Source: an uncultured Pigmentiphaga sp. (lineage in GTDB: Bacteria > Pseudomonadota > Gammaproteobacteria > Burkholderiales > Burkholderiaceae_B). From it: DNA of 36,789 nucleotides. The notes beneath the pieces are model-generated. The model saw nothing but the letters and a program-made list of their open reading frames with translations. It was not told the origin of the DNA and made no database searches. Where the stretch lies: positions 1 to 36,789 of the forward strand of contig CALAGD010000063.1 in assembly GCA_937891425.1 (NCBI GenBank), read 5' to 3'. Made by a program: the position numbers and the translations under genes. Below are positions 1-8,032 of this stretch, one piece after another; the stretch's first letter is position 1, and each line of letters starts with the position of its first letter.

Positions 1-17
1 CCGTCCGCGCTATCCTT

Positions 18-35
18 CCCGCCCTGAACGGCGGG
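18..35. other. short GC-rich hairpin near left edge
   Basis: CCCGCC (18-23) can pair with GGCGGG (30-35) around a six-base loop. Read on the minus strand, the hairpin and its flank (GCCCCGCC, then GGCGGGAAGGAT) resemble the right-end hairpin often found behind IS200/IS605-type tnpB genes. No transposase is encoded beside it, so this may only be a terminator or a relic. The sequence ends too close to the left to decide. Confidence 0.3.
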
Positions 36-134
36 GCTTGTCGCGCACCGGGTCAAGGAGCCGTTTCGTTCCGCCCTGTCTGCGAGTCGCAGGTCGGCGA
101 CCCCGGCACCTTGCTTTCTGGTGACAGTTGGGGG

Positions 135-161
135 GCGACCGTGCAGGACATGCACGGTCGC
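135..161 (-). terminator. hairpin downstream of the Aer-like receptor gene
   Basis: A perfect 11-bp stem (135-145 with 151-161) closes a five-base loop 15 bp beyond the stop codon of the chemoreceptor gene. There is no clear U-tract after it on the minus strand, so it may act as a 3'-end stabilising hairpin or a weak terminator. Its position is what supports the call. Confidence 0.5.
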
Positions 162-175
162 GGTCATGAGGAGGG

Positions 176-1897
176 TCAGGCGACGTCGCGCTCGTCGCCG
201 AGGGCTGCCAGCGTGCCCGGCCCGGAAGGCGCGTTCGCGGCACCGTGGCTACGTTGCGGCTGTTTTGCTGCGCGTCGTCTGCCGGGCGCGAGCATTGGCC
301 CTGAATCGGGCAGAATGAATACCGAGGCAACCTGGTTGAGGTAGTTGCTGCGTTCGCGCAGGATGGAGGCTGCAACGGCAGCGTCTTCGACCAGCCCCGC
401 GTTCTGCTGGGTGACAATATCGATCTGCTGGATTGCCTGTTTCACCTGTGCCACGCCGGTCGCCTGCTCCTGCGCGGCAATGGCGATCTCGCCCATGAGC
501 GCGGTCACGCGCTGCACCGCGCTTTCAACCTCGGTCATTACGTCGCCGGCCTGGCGCACGAGGCTGGCACCCGACTCAATTTCATTGACCGAGCTCTCGA
601 TCAGCATCTTGATTTCCTGGGCGGCCTGCGCGCTTTTCTGGGCCAGGCTGCGCACTTCGCCCGCGACCACGGCAAAGCCACGGCCCTGTTCGCCGGCACG
701 TGCCGCTTCGACGGCGGCATTCAGCGCGAGGATGTTGGTCTGGAAGGCGATGCCGTCGATGACGCTGATGATTTCGGTAATCTTGCGCGAGCTCTCGGAA
801 ATGGCCTGCATGTGGGCGACGGCGTCCTGCACCACCCGGTTACCCTGTCCGGCCTTGCGCGAGACCTGCTGGGCGAGATCGCTGGCCATGCGCGCGTTGT
901 CGGCACTTTGCTCGATGCTGGACGAGAACTGCTCCATGCTGGCTGCGGTTTCCTCGAGGGCAGCCGCCTGTTGGTGCGTACGGCTGGCCAGGTCGGTACT
1001 GCCGTCGGCGATGCGGTCGGCCCCCACGACCACACCCTTGGCGCTGGTGATGATGTCGTGGGCGATGCTGACCAGTGCCTTGCGCATGATTTCCATGGCG
1101 TCGACCAGTTCTGCCGCTTCCGCCTGCCCGCGCCTGCCCGGCCGCACCGTGAGGTTGCCCGCGCCCACCTGCCGCGAGAATACCAAGGCATCCTGCAGTG
1201 GCTGGGCCACGGACCGCACCAGCGACAGACCGCTTGCGGTAACCCAGATGAGCCCCACCACGCTGGCTGCGGCGATGAGTGGCACGAGCCATGAGGAGAC
1301 CGCGGCATCGCTAAGCGCACCATAGATGCCCATGCCTCCAACCATGACGAAACCGAACAGCACTGACGTGAGCAGCATGACCACCCGCGCACGCAGCGTA
1401 TCGGCGCGCCAGAACTTGAGGCGCTCGAACCACGCACGCATGCCCAGCGGCTTGAGCTGCCCGCCGACCAGCTTGTAGCCCTTGAGCTTGCCGGCGTTCA
1501 TGCGGCGGTACAGGGCGTCGGCCTGCTTGATCTGCTCGGGGCTGGCCTTCACGCGCACGGAACCATAGCCGATGATCTCGCCATCCTTGAAGATGGGCGA
1601 AACCGTTGCATATACCCAGTAATAGCGCCCGTCCTTGCAGCGGTTCTTGACGACGCCGCGCCACGTCTTGCCCGCCTTGATGGTGGCCCAGAGGTCGCCA
1701 AACGCCGCGGGCGGCATGTCGGGGTGCCGTACGAGGTTGTGCGGAGAACCGATGAGTTCGTCGAGGGTGAAACCGCTGACTTCCACGAACGCGTGATTTG
1801 CGTGGACGATACGTCCTTTCAGATCGGTGCGTGAGATGAGGTACTGGTCCTCACGCACTTCCTGCTCTATATCGTATACAGGCTGGTTGTTGCGCAT
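176..1897 (-). CDS. aer: Aer-like PAS domain methyl-accepting chemotaxis (aerotaxis/energy-taxis) receptor
   Basis: A 573-residue inner-membrane receptor that should sense redox state through a flavin-binding PAS domain and signal through CheW/CheA. The start at 1897 is chosen because MRNNQPV is the usual Aer-type N-terminus; the frame stays open to 1957. The PAS domain covers about residues 15-120. It keeps VRHPDMP (56-62) and a Trp at position 70, the same position as the conserved PAS Trp of E. coli Aer. Hydrophobic segments lie at about 170-192 and 202-225, then a HAMP-like stretch. The signalling tip GIAFQTNILALNAAVEAARA (382-401) is canonical. The C-terminus lacks a CheR/CheB-binding pentapeptide. 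It follows fliE on the same strand, 226 bp away. I saw no convincing sigma-28 promoter before it. Family assignment is secure; oxygen or redox sensing is inferred from homology. Confidence 0.9.
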   Translation of the reverse strand: MRNNQPVYDIEQEVREDQYLISRTDLKGRIVHANHAFVEVSGFTLDELIGSPHNLVRHPDMPPAAFGDLWATIKAGKTWRGVVKNRCKDGRYYWVYATVSPIFKDGEIIGYGSVRVKASPEQIKQADALYRRMNAGKLKGYKLVGGQLKPLGMRAWFERLKFWRADTLRARVVMLLTSVLFGFVMVGGMGIYGALSDAAVSSWLVPLIAAASVVGLIWVTASGLSLVRSVAQPLQDALVFSRQVGAGNLTVRPGRRGQAEAAELVDAMEIMRKALVSIAHDIITSAKGVVVGADRIADGSTDLASRTHQQAAALEETAASMEQFSSSIEQSADNARMASDLAQQVSRKAGQGNRVVQDAVAHMQAISESSRKITEIISVIDGIAFQTNILALNAAVEAARAGEQGRGFAVVAGEVRSLAQKSAQAAQEIKMLIESSVNEIESGASLVRQAGDVMTEVESAVQRVTALMGEIAIAAQEQATGVAQVKQAIQQIDIVTQQNAGLVEDAAVAASILRERSNYLNQVASVFILPDSGPMLAPGRRRAAKQPQRSHGAANAPSGPGTLAALGDERDVA

Positions 1898-2123
1898 CGG
1901 TAAGACTCGTCTTGCTCTGGCGTGCAGATGCGGGAGCCAGGCAGAAAATGCATGCAAATTTGGTGTTAGCCCTGCGGCCAGACGTATGCGTAGGTGGGCC
2001 GTAGGTTAAAATGTATCAATGAGTTACCGCAAGCCCCGACGGCTCATGGGCACTGCATCCCCGGCGCAAAGCCTGAATGGGGGCAGCGCACTCAACCCGG
2101 GCGCTGGTGATTCGTTACACGCC

Positions 2124-2432
2124 TTACACCGGCATGCTGGCAATTTCCTGGTAGGCGGCAACCAGCCGGTTACGTACCTGCACCGCGGTCTGGAATGCGA
2201 TGTTGGCTTTTTGCATGTCGATCATGACGTCGTTGAGCGACACGCCCGGCTCGCCCAGCTCAAATGCCTGAGCCTTCAGATGCGCGTTTTCCTGAACGGC
2301 GCTGACCCGCGCCAGCGAGCGCTGGAGCGCTTCGGCGAACGACGCCCCGCCCACCGCCGTTTGCTGGGGCTGCACCATGTTGCCGCCGGCCAGCTGTGCC
2401 ACGGCATGCAATTGTTGTATGACAGAGTTCAT
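2124..2432 (-). CDS. fliE: flagellar hook-basal body protein FliE
   Basis: A 102-residue protein, the usual FliE length. FliE joins the MS-ring to the proximal rod and is exported early. The C-terminal segment VRNRLVAAYQEIASMPV is the conserved FliE signature. The ATG at 2432 is preferred over the one at 2459 because a GGAG ribosome site lies about five bases upstream. The gene stands alone, divergent from fliF, as in enteric bacteria, and the shared intergenic region carries an FlhDC-like box. No strong terminator follows; a 6-bp stem at 2084-2106 with a long loop is the best candidate. Confidence 0.93.
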   Translation of the reverse strand: MNSVIQQLHAVAQLAGGNMVQPQQTAVGGASFAEALQRSLARVSAVQENAHLKAQAFELGEPGVSLNDVMIDMQKANIAFQTAVQVRNRLVAAYQEIASMPV

Positions 2433-2544
2433 AGGGCTCCAACGATCTGCGTCGATCATGCTTCAACGCACGCAGGCTCGGGTGCATGCCCACGAGCCGC
2501 CTGTATCACGCGTGTTCCAATCGTAGCCCGGAAACGTCAAGTTC

Positions 2545-2588
2545 ATTGCAGACAATTACCAAGCAAAAGCGGCGTTATTCCCCGCATG
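2545..2588. promoter_or_regulatory. candidate FlhD4C2 binding box between fliE and fliF
   Basis: The enteric FlhDC box is AAYGS-N2/3-AAATARCG, a 10-12 bp spacer, then its inverse. Here the left half is ATTGC-AGA-CAATTACC (2545-2560), the spacer is 12 bp, and the right half is CGTTATTC-CCC-GCATG (2573-2588). By my count the right half matches 12 of 13 defined positions and the left 9 of 13. A CATAAT (2608-2613), 19 bp downstream, could be the -10 of fliF. The location, between divergent fliE and fliF, is where FlhDC acts in E. coli and Salmonella. Identified by eye only. Confidence 0.55.
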
Positions 2589-2723
2589 TGAATCGGTACC
2601 CGGCGTTCATAATGCAGGCTGATCGGGAACCGGCGTCAGGCCGCATGTTCCCCTTTTCGTCTTTGAGGCGAATGGCATGACTAAACAGGCTGAACCTCGT
2701 TGCGGCCACGCACGTCCCTTTGA

Positions 2724-4394
2724 ATGCCGTCCATGAGCACTGCTGGCACAACGACTCTACCTCCAGGAATACCCACGTTGCTCGAGCGCCTGAGGCGCAT
2801 ACCTCGGGTTGCAATCATTATCGCTGCGGCCATGGTCGTGGCGCTGGTTGTAGCGGTGGTTCTATGGAACCGCTCGCCCGAATACAAGGTCCTGTACTCT
2901 GATCTCACCGAGCGCGACGGCGGCGAGATCATCGCCGCGCTCACGCAGTCCAACGTACCGTACAAGTTCGCGGAAGGCACCGGCACCCTGATGGTACCGG
3001 CCGACCGCGTGCATGAAGTACGGCTGCAGCTCGCCGCCCAAGGCCTGCCCCGCGGCGGTGGCGTGGGCTTCGAACTGCTCGACAACGCCCGCTTTGGCGC
3101 CAGCCAGTTTGCCGAACAGGTGAATTATCAGCGCGCCCTCGAAGGCGAGCTTGCACGTACCATCGAAGAGGTGCAAGGTGTGCAGAGTGCCCGCGTGCAC
3201 CTGGCCATTCCGCGCCAGTCGCTCTTCGTGCGCGACCGGCAGCCGCCCTCGGCCTCCGTGTTCGTACAGCTGTACCCTGGGCGCATGCTCGACCAGGGCC
3301 AGATTGCCGCCATCGCCCACCTGGTATCGTCCAGCGTCCCGCAACTCACAGTTGCCAACATTTCCATCGTCGACCAGTACGGCACTCTGCTCTCGCAGGC
3401 CAATGCCGAGAGCCGCGGACTCGACGATCGCCAGATGCGTTACGTGCGGGAACTCGAGCAGCTTTACGCGCAACGCATCGAGGCCATCCTCACCCCCTTG
3501 TTGGGCCCGGGCAACGCACGCGCCCAGGTCAGCGCGGACGTCGACTTCTCGCGCAAAGAAGAGACGCGTGAAATCTTCACACCCAACGACACCCCGGGGC
3601 GTGCTGCCATCCGCAGCCAGCAGACCAACAATGTCGACCAGTTCGGTTCAGGTCTGGCCCAGGGCGTGCCGGGTGCGCTCACCAACCAGCCTCCCGCCGA
3701 AACCGTCGCACCGCTGGTCAATCCGCCCCAGGGCGCGAATGCTGCCGCACCGAACACCACGCCTGCCGGCGCACTGCCGCCGGGAAGCAGCATCCGGCGC
3801 GAATCCACCACGAATTACGAAGTCGATCGCAACATCATCCACCTGCAGTACCCGGTCGGCGCGCTGACGCGCCTTTCGGTGGCCGTCATCGTCAACTACC
3901 GCAAGGGCGAGAACGGCGAACCCCAACCCCTGCCCCAGGACGAACTCGACAAGCTCAACGAGCTGGTCAAGCAGGCGATGGGGTATTCGGCCCAACGAGG
4001 CGACACACTCAGTCTCATGAATGCCCAGTTCTTTACCGAAGAAGCTACAACAACGCCGTGGTGGCTGTCGCCCGAGTTCCTCGATCGCGCCTTTACGGTC
4101 GCAGGCTGGACCATCGTCCTGATGATCATCGGCTGGCTGTGGTTCGCCGTCGGGCGTCCGCTGCTGCGCCGTTACCTCGAACAGCCCAACGTCGTGGCCG
4201 AGCCGCGCATCGAGGAACCCGACCTCGAAGAGATGGATCAAGAAATCGAGCGGCGTCAGGCCGAAGCACGCGCTCGCCGGCAGTCGCGCTATGAAGAGAA
4301 TCTGCAGACTGCCCGTGAGCTGGCCCAGAAAGACCCGCTGGCCGTGGCCTCGATTCTGCGCAACTGGATAGAGCAAGATGACAGGAGCAAATGA
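2724..4394 (+). CDS. fliF: flagellar MS-ring protein FliF
   Basis: A 556-residue inner-membrane protein forming the MS-ring, the base on which rod, export gate and C-ring assemble. There is a transmembrane helix at about residues 29-48, large periplasmic ring-building domains, and a second helix at about 456-475. The cytoplasmic tail ends in LAVASILRNWIEQDD, the conserved FliG-binding segment. A second in-frame ATG at 2733 (MSTAGTTTL) is an equally plausible start, since neither has a clear ribosome site. The gene heads a run to fliK in which most neighbours overlap; its 3' end overlaps fliG by 17 bp. The predicted FlhDC box upstream makes it a class II gene by analogy with enterics. Confidence 0.96.
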   Translation: MPSMSTAGTTTLPPGIPTLLERLRRIPRVAIIIAAAMVVALVVAVVLWNRSPEYKVLYSDLTERDGGEIIAALTQSNVPYKFAEGTGTLMVPADRVHEVRLQLAAQGLPRGGGVGFELLDNARFGASQFAEQVNYQRALEGELARTIEEVQGVQSARVHLAIPRQSLFVRDRQPPSASVFVQLYPGRMLDQGQIAAIAHLVSSSVPQLTVANISIVDQYGTLLSQANAESRGLDDRQMRYVRELEQLYAQRIEAILTPLLGPGNARAQVSADVDFSRKEETREIFTPNDTPGRAAIRSQQTNNVDQFGSGLAQGVPGALTNQPPAETVAPLVNPPQGANAAAPNTTPAGALPPGSSIRRESTTNYEVDRNIIHLQYPVGALTRLSVAVIVNYRKGENGEPQPLPQDELDKLNELVKQAMGYSAQRGDTLSLMNAQFFTEEATTTPWWLSPEFLDRAFTVAGWTIVLMIIGWLWFAVGRPLLRRYLEQPNVVAEPRIEEPDLEEMDQEIERRQAEARARRQSRYEENLQTARELAQKDPLAVASILRNWIEQDDRSK

Positions 4395-5382
4395 CGCCGG
4401 TTTGCAGCGTAGCGCCATCCTCATGATGACGCTCGGCGAAGACGCTGCTGCAGAAGTCTTCAAGCACCTCACCGCGCGCGAAGTCCAGGCGATCGGTGCG
4501 GCCATGGCCGGCCTCAAGCAGATCACCCGCGAAGAAGTGAACGAGGTGCTGGAGGAGTTCCGCGAAGAGGCCGACCAGGTCATGGCGGTCACGCTGGGCT
4601 CATCCGACTACATCCGCTCCGTCCTCATCAAGGCTCTCGGCAGCGAGCGCGCCGCCAGCATCATCGAAGACATTCTCGAGTCACGCACGAGCACTTCGGG
4701 CGTCGATGCCCTGAACTGGCTGGAACCGCACACCGTCGCGGAACTTGTACGCGAGGAACACCCTCAAATCATTGCAACCATCCTCGTTCACCTCGATCGC
4801 CAGCGCGCCGCGGAGGTTCTGGCCCTGCTGGAAGACCGCCTGCGTTCCGACGTCGTGTTGCGCATCGCCACCTTCGGTGGGGTGCAGCCTACCGCACTGC
4901 ACGAGCTCACCGAAGTACTGAACGAGATTTTCGCGGGCCAGGGTGCGAAACGCAGCCGCATGGGTGGCCCAAGCACCGCGGCCGAGATCATCAACCTCAT
5001 GAGTTCCGCACACGAAGACGCCATCATCGAAACCCTGCGCGAACGCGATCCCGATCTCGCACAGAAGGTGGTCGACGAGATGTTCGTCTTCGAGAACCTC
5101 ATCGATCTCGAAGACCGCGCCATCCAGCTGCTGCTCAAGGAAATCGACCCGAACTCGCTGGTGGTGGCCCTCAAGGGCGCCGACGAGGCCCTGCGCGACA
5201 AGTTCATGCGCAACATGTCGATGCGGGCCGCCGAAATCCTGCGCGACGACCTCGAGAACATGGGGCCCGTGCGCATGTCGCAGGTCGATGCCGAGCAGAA
5301 GAAGATCCTCAGTCTTGCACGTCGTCTGGCCGAAACCGGCCAGATCGTGCTGACCACCCGCGGCGACGATACCTATGTCTGA
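4378..5382 (+). CDS. fliG: flagellar motor switch protein FliG
   Basis: A 334-residue C-ring protein that couples stator torque to rotation and takes part in switching. The N-terminal domain binds FliF; the middle domain carries the FliM-binding EHPQ motif (127-130). The C-terminal torque domain keeps the charged pattern known from E. coli FliG: ALRDKF, LRDDL and GPVRMS blocks. The start lies inside the end of fliF, and the end overlaps fliH by 8 bp, suggesting translational coupling. Nothing unusual was seen in length or motifs. Confidence 0.97.
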   Translation: MTGANDAGLQRSAILMMTLGEDAAAEVFKHLTAREVQAIGAAMAGLKQITREEVNEVLEEFREEADQVMAVTLGSSDYIRSVLIKALGSERAASIIEDILESRTSTSGVDALNWLEPHTVAELVREEHPQIIATILVHLDRQRAAEVLALLEDRLRSDVVLRIATFGGVQPTALHELTEVLNEIFAGQGAKRSRMGGPSTAAEIINLMSSAHEDAIIETLRERDPDLAQKVVDEMFVFENLIDLEDRAIQLLLKEIDPNSLVVALKGADEALRDKFMRNMSMRAAEILRDDLENMGPVRMSQVDAEQKKILSLARRLAETGQIVLTTRGDDTYV

Positions 5383-6136
5383 TGTGCTTGCGTCCTCGAC
5401 GGCGCCCCATAGCTTTGTTCCTCGTGAACGCCTGCACGGCTGGCGGCGCTGGCAAGCACAGTCACTCGACACGCCGGCCGAACCCGCTGCGCCGGTCGAA
5501 GAGGAACACCCCGTCGTCGCGCATGAAGACACCGCTGCCCTGGAGGCACAGCGCCTGGCGCAGGCCGAGCAGGAGGCCCGTGAGCGCGGCTACCGCGATG
5601 GCTATGCCCAGGGCCATGCCGACGGGCATACTGCAGGCCATGCGGAAGGCTATGCGCAGGGCCATGCGGAAGGGTTTGAAAGCGGCAAGTCGGAAGGCCT
5701 GCAGGCTGCCGCTGAACAGGTGGAGCGGCTGCGCCAGGCGGTGCGTACCGCCGCCCATGACCTGGTCACGCTCGACAACGAAATCTGCGAAGCGCTGACC
5801 GACCTTGCTCTCAGCATCGCGCGGCAGGTCGTACAGACCGAACTCGAAACGCGGCCAGACATCGTCGTGCCGCTGGTGCGTCAGGTGCTGCGCACGGCTC
5901 CGGTCAACGGCGGCTACGTAAATGTCTACCTCAATCCGGCCGATGCCGGCCTGGTGTCCGCACAAATTGACGGCGACATCGGCTCGGAGAAATGGCGCGT
6001 CGTGCCCGATGCTGCCATCGAGCGGGGCGGATGCCGGGTGGTGACCTCGCTGGGCGAAGTCGACGCCACCCTGCAGACCCGCTGGCAATCCGTACTCGAT
6101 GCGCTCAGGCCAGCCGGCACCCGGAGCGAACCATGA
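5375..6136 (+). CDS. fliH: flagellar export ATPase regulator FliH
   Basis: A 253-residue soluble protein that binds FliI as a dimer and docks it at the export gate. The N-terminal part is acidic and flexible. Residues 72-108 are an uninterrupted GxxxG run with glycine at every fourth position (ten glycines), mostly followed by Tyr or His. GxxxG repeats are a known FliH feature, but this run is unusually regular. The C-terminal half (from about 115) resembles the FliH/V-ATPase E-subunit domain that binds FliI. It overlaps fliG by 8 bp, and its stop overlaps the fliI start as ATGA. Confidence 0.93.
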   Translation: MSDVLASSTAPHSFVPRERLHGWRRWQAQSLDTPAEPAAPVEEEHPVVAHEDTAALEAQRLAQAEQEARERGYRDGYAQGHADGHTAGHAEGYAQGHAEGFESGKSEGLQAAAEQVERLRQAVRTAAHDLVTLDNEICEALTDLALSIARQVVQTELETRPDIVVPLVRQVLRTAPVNGGYVNVYLNPADAGLVSAQIDGDIGSEKWRVVPDAAIERGGCRVVTSLGEVDATLQTRWQSVLDALRPAGTRSEP

Positions 6137-7551
6137 GCGCAACCACGGTGCACGGCATTCCGCGCTGGCGGCAGCACCTGCAGGCTGCGTCGCAGCGCGT
6201 GCAGCTTACCCAGCCCTGTGCACTGTCAGGCCGCATTACCCGGGCCACCGGCCTCATTCTGGAAGCCACCGGCCTGCGCATCCCCGTAGGCGGCGCCTGC
6301 CGCATCCAGGTGGGGCAGTCGCCAGAAGCCTGGGTTGACGCGGAGGTCGTCGGCTTTGAGGGCGACACGCTCTACCTCATGCCGCAAAATGACATCTCCG
6401 GTCTGCCTCCAGGTGCGCGGGTGGTCGCCGAGGCGCCCCCGGTGGGGCTGGCCGGCGCGAGCAGCGAGAATCGCGGCCGGGTGGTGCCCGTGGGCGAAGC
6501 ACTCCTGGGGCGCGTGGTCGATGGTGCGGGCCGGCCGCTCGACAGTCTCGGCCCCATCCGGGGCGCGCTTGCCGCCCCCCTGAGTACCCAGCCCATCAAC
6601 CCGCTGAACCGTGCCCCCATCACGCAGGTGCTCGACGTGGGCGTGCGCGCGATCAACGGGTTGCTTACGGTCGGTCGCGGCCAGCGCATGGGGCTCTTTG
6701 CCGGCTCGGGCGTGGGCAAAAGTACCCTGCTGGGCATGATGGCGCGCCACACGCGAGCAGACGTCATCGTCGTGGGCCTCATCGGTGAACGTGGCCGCGA
6801 GGTCAAGGACTTCATCGACAACATCCTCGGCAGCGAAGGGCTCGAGCGCTCGGTGGTGGTGGCCGCGCCGGCGGATGTCACGCCCTTGCTGCGCATCCAG
6901 GGCGCCGTTTACGCCACACGCCTGGCCGAATACTTCCGCGACCAGGGACTGGATGTGCTGCTCATCATGGACTCGCTCACCCGCTTTGCCATGGCACAGC
7001 GCGAGATCGCGCTCGCGATTGGCGAGCCGCCCGCCACGAAAGGCTACCCACCGTCGGTGTTCGCGCGCCTGCCGGCGCTGGTCGAACGCGCGGGCAACGG
7101 GCCCGAGGACGCTCAAGGGCGATACGGCTCGATCACGGCCTTCTATACGGTGCTGACGGAAGGCGACGACCAGCAGGATCCCATCGCCGACGCCGCCCGT
7201 GCCATTCTCGATGGGCATATCGTGCTGTCGCGGGCGCTGGCCGATGCGGCGCACTACCCCGCCATCGATATCGAGGCCTCAATCTCGCGCGCGCTTACCG
7301 CGCTGGTCGAACCGAAACAGCTGAAACTGGTCAGCCGGTTCCGCCACACCCTGTCTTCCTACATGCGCAACCGCGACCTCATCGCCGTGGGTGCCTACAC
7401 ACCGGGAGCCGATCCCGCGGTCGACGAAGCCATACAGATGTATCCCGCCATGGCCCACTTTCTTCAGCAGGGGCTCACTGACAACGTCAGCTACGAGCAG
7501 TCGGTCGAGCAGTTGAATGCACTCTTCCAGTCGACGTACGCCCATGGATAG
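6133..7551 (+). CDS. fliI: flagellum-specific ATPase FliI
   Basis: A 472-residue F1-beta-like ATPase that energises flagellar type III export. Walker A is GSGVGKST (191-198). The Walker B region reads LDVLLIMDSLTRFA, followed by the conserved AIGEPPATKGYPPSVF block, and the ATPase signature PAIDIEASISR is present. The ATG at 6133 is chosen because it forms an ATGA overlap with the fliH stop; the open frame reaches back to 5992 but that part lies inside fliH. Its end overlaps the fliJ start by 8 bp. Length and motifs are normal. Confidence 0.97.
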   Translation: MSATTVHGIPRWRQHLQAASQRVQLTQPCALSGRITRATGLILEATGLRIPVGGACRIQVGQSPEAWVDAEVVGFEGDTLYLMPQNDISGLPPGARVVAEAPPVGLAGASSENRGRVVPVGEALLGRVVDGAGRPLDSLGPIRGALAAPLSTQPINPLNRAPITQVLDVGVRAINGLLTVGRGQRMGLFAGSGVGKSTLLGMMARHTRADVIVVGLIGERGREVKDFIDNILGSEGLERSVVVAAPADVTPLLRIQGAVYATRLAEYFRDQGLDVLLIMDSLTRFAMAQREIALAIGEPPATKGYPPSVFARLPALVERAGNGPEDAQGRYGSITAFYTVLTEGDDQQDPIADAARAILDGHIVLSRALADAAHYPAIDIEASISRALTALVEPKQLKLVSRFRHTLSSYMRNRDLIAVGAYTPGADPAVDEAIQMYPAMAHFLQQGLTDNVSYEQSVEQLNALFQSTYAHG

Positions 7552-8032
7552 ACCCGACGCACTCCAGATTCTGGTCGACCTTCGGCGCAAGGAAGCCGAC
7601 GATGCCGCACGCGCGCTGGCCGAGCGCCAGCAGCAGGCCAGTCAGGCACAACAGCAGCTGCGTGCACTCGAGCAGTACCTGGAAGATTATCGAGTGGGGC
7701 TGCAGCAACGCTGCGAGCATGGCGGGTTCTCCGCTGCGACGTGGGCCAATTACCAGCGTTTCATTGCGATGCTCGAGCGCGCCATCGACGAGCAGCGCAA
7801 TGTGCTTCAGCATTGGGAAAATCAGGTGGAAGCAGGCCGGCAGGCGTGGCAGCAATGCCAGCGCCGCCTGAAGTCTGTCGATACCCTGGTCGAACGGCGC
7901 GCGCACGAATCCGAACAACGGGCTGCCAGGCGCGAGCAAAAGCTCAATGACGAATTTGCCGCGCGCCAGGCGCGGTTGCAACGTGCTGCGCGTCAATCTT
8001 CAACTGCCAACACAACTTCGACGCTGCCATGA
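7544..8032 (+). CDS. fliJ: flagellar export chaperone/stalk protein FliJ
   Basis: A 162-residue, Gln-, Arg- and Ala-rich protein predicted to be almost entirely coiled coil, as expected for FliJ, the gamma-subunit-like stalk of the FliI ring. The ATG at 7544 is used because it overlaps the fliI stop; an earlier in-frame start at 7517 lies within fliI. Sequence identity in this family is low, so the assignment rests on helical composition, length and its place between fliI and fliK. Its stop overlaps the fliK start as ATGA. Confidence 0.87.
   Translation: MDRPDALQILVDLRRKEADDAARALAERQQQASQAQQQLRALEQYLEDYRVGLQQRCEHGGFSAATWANYQRFIAMLERAIDEQRNVLQHWENQVEAGRQAWQQCQRRLKSVDTLVERRAHESEQRAARREQKLNDEFAARQARLQRAARQSSTANTTSTLP

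Noticed and set aside
345..1325. Long forward open frame (326 codons) opposite the chemoreceptor gene
   Set aside because: It is a codon-position shadow of the GC-rich aer-like gene, rich in Ala/Ser/Thr with no recognisable domain.
1898..2050. A sigma-28 promoter for the aer-like gene
   Set aside because: No TAAA/CCGTTA pair with 11-bp spacing could be found on the minus strand; only scattered AT-rich pieces.
2019..2591. 190-codon forward frame across fliE and its upstream region
   Set aside because: Antisense to fliE and overlapping the regulatory region; no family resemblance.
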